Of a stretch of 5,328 nucleotides of DNA, positions 3,824-5,328 are shown piece by piece (position 1 is the stretch's first letter; the number at the start of each line of letters is the position of its first letter). The stretch is taken from the NCBI GenBank assembly GCA_030634425.1, contig DAOWAU010000055.1:1-5328 (forward strand), in the 5' to 3' direction. Made by a program: the position numbers and the translations under genes. The notes beneath the pieces were generated by a model, which saw only the letters and a program-made list of their open reading frames with translations, did not search any database and had not been told where the DNA came from. This DNA is from Dehalococcoidia bacterium. GTDB lineage: Bacteria; Chloroflexota; Dehalococcoidia; Dehalococcoidales; E44-bin46.

Positions 3824-5328
3824 TTATCGCTTTACCAAGATGATGTGACGTTGCCATTGAGGTGTACTATGGGGGAAGCCGGAGCGGAAATGAGCGCCTC
3901 GGCTCTCTTCTCTGAGAAGGGCTGCCTCTGTTACTAATCGACCGGTTATCACTAGGTTATTTAGCTCGTAGGAGGGGCGGTCTGTAGGCTGGGGTAGGGA
4001 TTTTTGCCAGGCAGCCAGAATATCGGCTGCTTCGGTCAGGCCTTCCTTATGACGGATGATGCCTACTTTGTCCCAAAGCAATTGTTGCAAGGTGGAGTGG
4101 CTGGGTGGAGGCACAGTCTCAGGAATTCGCCTTTGGCTTAGCGAGCGGTGGACTTCTTTGCCCTGGTCATTGTCGGGTGCCCCAGCCTCGGCCCCCTTTG
4201 TAGTTCTTTCCACGATTCTCTTGCTGAATACCACCGCTTCCAGAAGTGAATTTGAAGCTAACCGGTTGGCACCGTGGACGCCAGTACAGGCGGTTTCACC
4301 CGCGGCGAATAGTCCATCGATATTTGTCTCTCCCCAGCTATTGGTCTTGATGCCACCCATCATATAATGCGCCGCCGGAGCCACCGGTATTAAGCTTTTG
4401 GTGATATCCAGCCCATGGTCCAGGCAGAAACGGTAGATATGAGGAAAGCGGGTGGTGATAACATAGGGAGGCAGGTGGGTAACATCAAGGAAGACCCCGT
4501 CCGAGCCCGTCTTTTTCACCTCATTGAGCATGCTGCGAGCTACTACATCCCGTGGTGCCAACTCAGCCTCTGGTGTATAGTCGGTCATAAAGCGGCGGCC
4601 ATCCGCATTGCGCAGCACCCCTCCTTCACCTCTAACCGTTTCTGAGATAAGAAATGGAGTTACCCCCGGCATGTGGAGGGCAGTAGGGTGGAACTGAAAG
4701 AACTCCATATCAACTATCTCAGCTCCGGCGTCGAAGGCTAGAGCTACGCCGTCACCAGTGGCTACATCTGAGTTGGTGCTGAATTTGTATAACTGCCCGG
4801 CACCGCCGGTAGCCAGAATCAAGTAGTGGCAGTCAAATTGCTCAATGGAGCCAGTACGGCAATCGAGGGCTTTAATCGCTTTAACTGTTCCCTCTTCTAC
4901 CACAATCTCAGTAGCCAAGCAATCTTCAAGCACTTGGATTTTACAGGAAGTTAGTTGGTTGCTGAGGGTGACCTCCATATGTTCACCGGTGGCATCACCC
5001 CCGGCGTGGAGGATGCGAGGCGCACTGTGAGCTGCCTCCAGGGAGAGGAATACCTTTCCATTAACGGTATCAAAGGGCACTCCAAAATCGACGAGGTCGG
5101 CAATACGAACTGGGGCCTCGTTGACTAAGATGCGCACTGCCTCTGTATTACACAATCCGTCTCCAGCAGCTACAGTATCCTTAAAGTGAATCTCTGGGGA
5201 GTCATTCTTGCCGATGGCGGCGGCGATACCCCCCTGGGCATATTTGGTATTGCAGTCATCGATGCTGCCTTTGGTAATAATCAGTACACTCCCCTGTTTT
5301 TTTGCCAGCAGGGCAGTATACAACCCGG
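3824..5328 (-). CDS. nadB: L-aspartate oxidase, 5'-truncated by window edge
   Basis: FAD enzyme oxidising L-aspartate to iminoaspartate, the first step of de novo NAD synthesis; NadA then makes quinolinate. It can use oxygen or fumarate as acceptor. Five hundred full codons are visible. The frame continues past the TTG at 5323 with a Gly codon, giving GLYTALLA, the end of the first FAD-binding helix. So 5323 is an internal Leu, and the GxGxxG motif and true start lie beyond the right edge. Numbering from that Leu, family motifs are TKYAQGGIAAA (26-36), SLEAAHSAPRILHAGGDATG (94-113) with the substrate-site Glu, FHPTALHMPG (211-220), SETVRGEGG (227-235), PRDVVARS (257-264), PVAPAAHYMMGGI (313-325) and HGANRLASNSLLE (350-362). 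The expected active-site His and Arg are all present (H212, R258, H319, R354). A poorly conserved linker (about 373-408) precedes the helical C-terminal domain, which ends SRGAHFRSGFP and then HIILVKR. These motifs favour NadB over succinate dehydrogenase or fumarate reductase flavoproteins. Confidence 0.95.
   Translation of the reverse strand, partial: GLYTALLAKKQGSVLIITKGSIDDCNTKYAQGGIAAAIGKNDSPEIHFKDTVAAGDGLCNTEAVRILVNEAPVRIADLVDFGVPFDTVNGKVFLSLEAAHSAPRILHAGGDATGEHMEVTLSNQLTSCKIQVLEDCLATEIVVEEGTVKAIKALDCRTGSIEQFDCHYLILATGGAGQLYKFSTNSDVATGDGVALAFDAGAEIVDMEFFQFHPTALHMPGVTPFLISETVRGEGGVLRNADGRRFMTDYTPEAELAPRDVVARSMLNEVKKTGSDGVFLDVTHLPPYVITTRFPHIYRFCLDHGLDITKSLIPVAPAAHYMMGGIKTNSWGETNIDGLFAAGETACTGVHGANRLASNSLLEAVVFSKRIVERTTKGAEAGAPDNDQGKEVHRSLSQRRIPETVPPPSHSTLQQLLWDKVGIIRHKEGLTEAADILAAWQKSLPQPTDRPSYELNNLVITGRLVTEAALLREESRGAHFRSGFPHSTPQWQRHIILVKR

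Noticed and set aside
4056..4367. + strand open frames inside nadB (also 4415-4645 and 4845-5030)
   Set aside because: They run antisense to strongly conserved NadB motifs, with no start context and no plausible product.

Overview
The window reads as ordinary chromosomal core-genome DNA from a bacterium. The best guess is an uncultured member of the Chloroflexota, class Dehalococcoidia or a near relative. The hints are a tmRNA whose predicted tag starts with Gly-Glu, as recalled for Dehalococcoides, and a Gre factor with an extra N-terminal helical domain of a kind I associate with that group. This placement is inference from memory. No mobile element, CRISPR array, integrase gene or tRNA gene was seen.

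The left half is on the + strand. It holds the 3' part of a membrane site-2 metalloprotease with two C-terminal CBS domains (cut by the left edge, to 1117). Next is a GreA/GreB-type transcript cleavage factor with a fused N-terminal helical domain (1196-2002), then a lone LivF-type ABC ATPase (2111-2818). livF has its own near-consensus promoter (TTGACA, 17-base spacer, CATAAT with an extended -10 TG) and a strong intrinsic terminator at 2853-2890.

The right half is on the - strand, transcribed right to left: nadB (L-aspartate oxidase, cut by the right edge, stop at 3824), smpB (3776-3321) and ssrA (tmRNA, 3294-2941, with encoded CCA), closed by an intrinsic terminator at 2929-2900. smpB and ssrA lie 26 bases apart, so protein and RNA partners of trans-translation are probably made from one transcript. 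A perfect extended -10 box lies 5 bases before the smpB GTG, which suggests a leaderless mRNA.

The two halves converge at two back-to-back terminators between 2853 and 2929. No true 5' end of the two edge genes is visible. The three starts that are visible are all non-ATG (GTG, TTG, GTG). The points most worth a second look are the leaderless smpB promoter, the Gre fusion, the nine-residue tmRNA tag and the isolated livF; nothing here clearly indicates an undescribed system.
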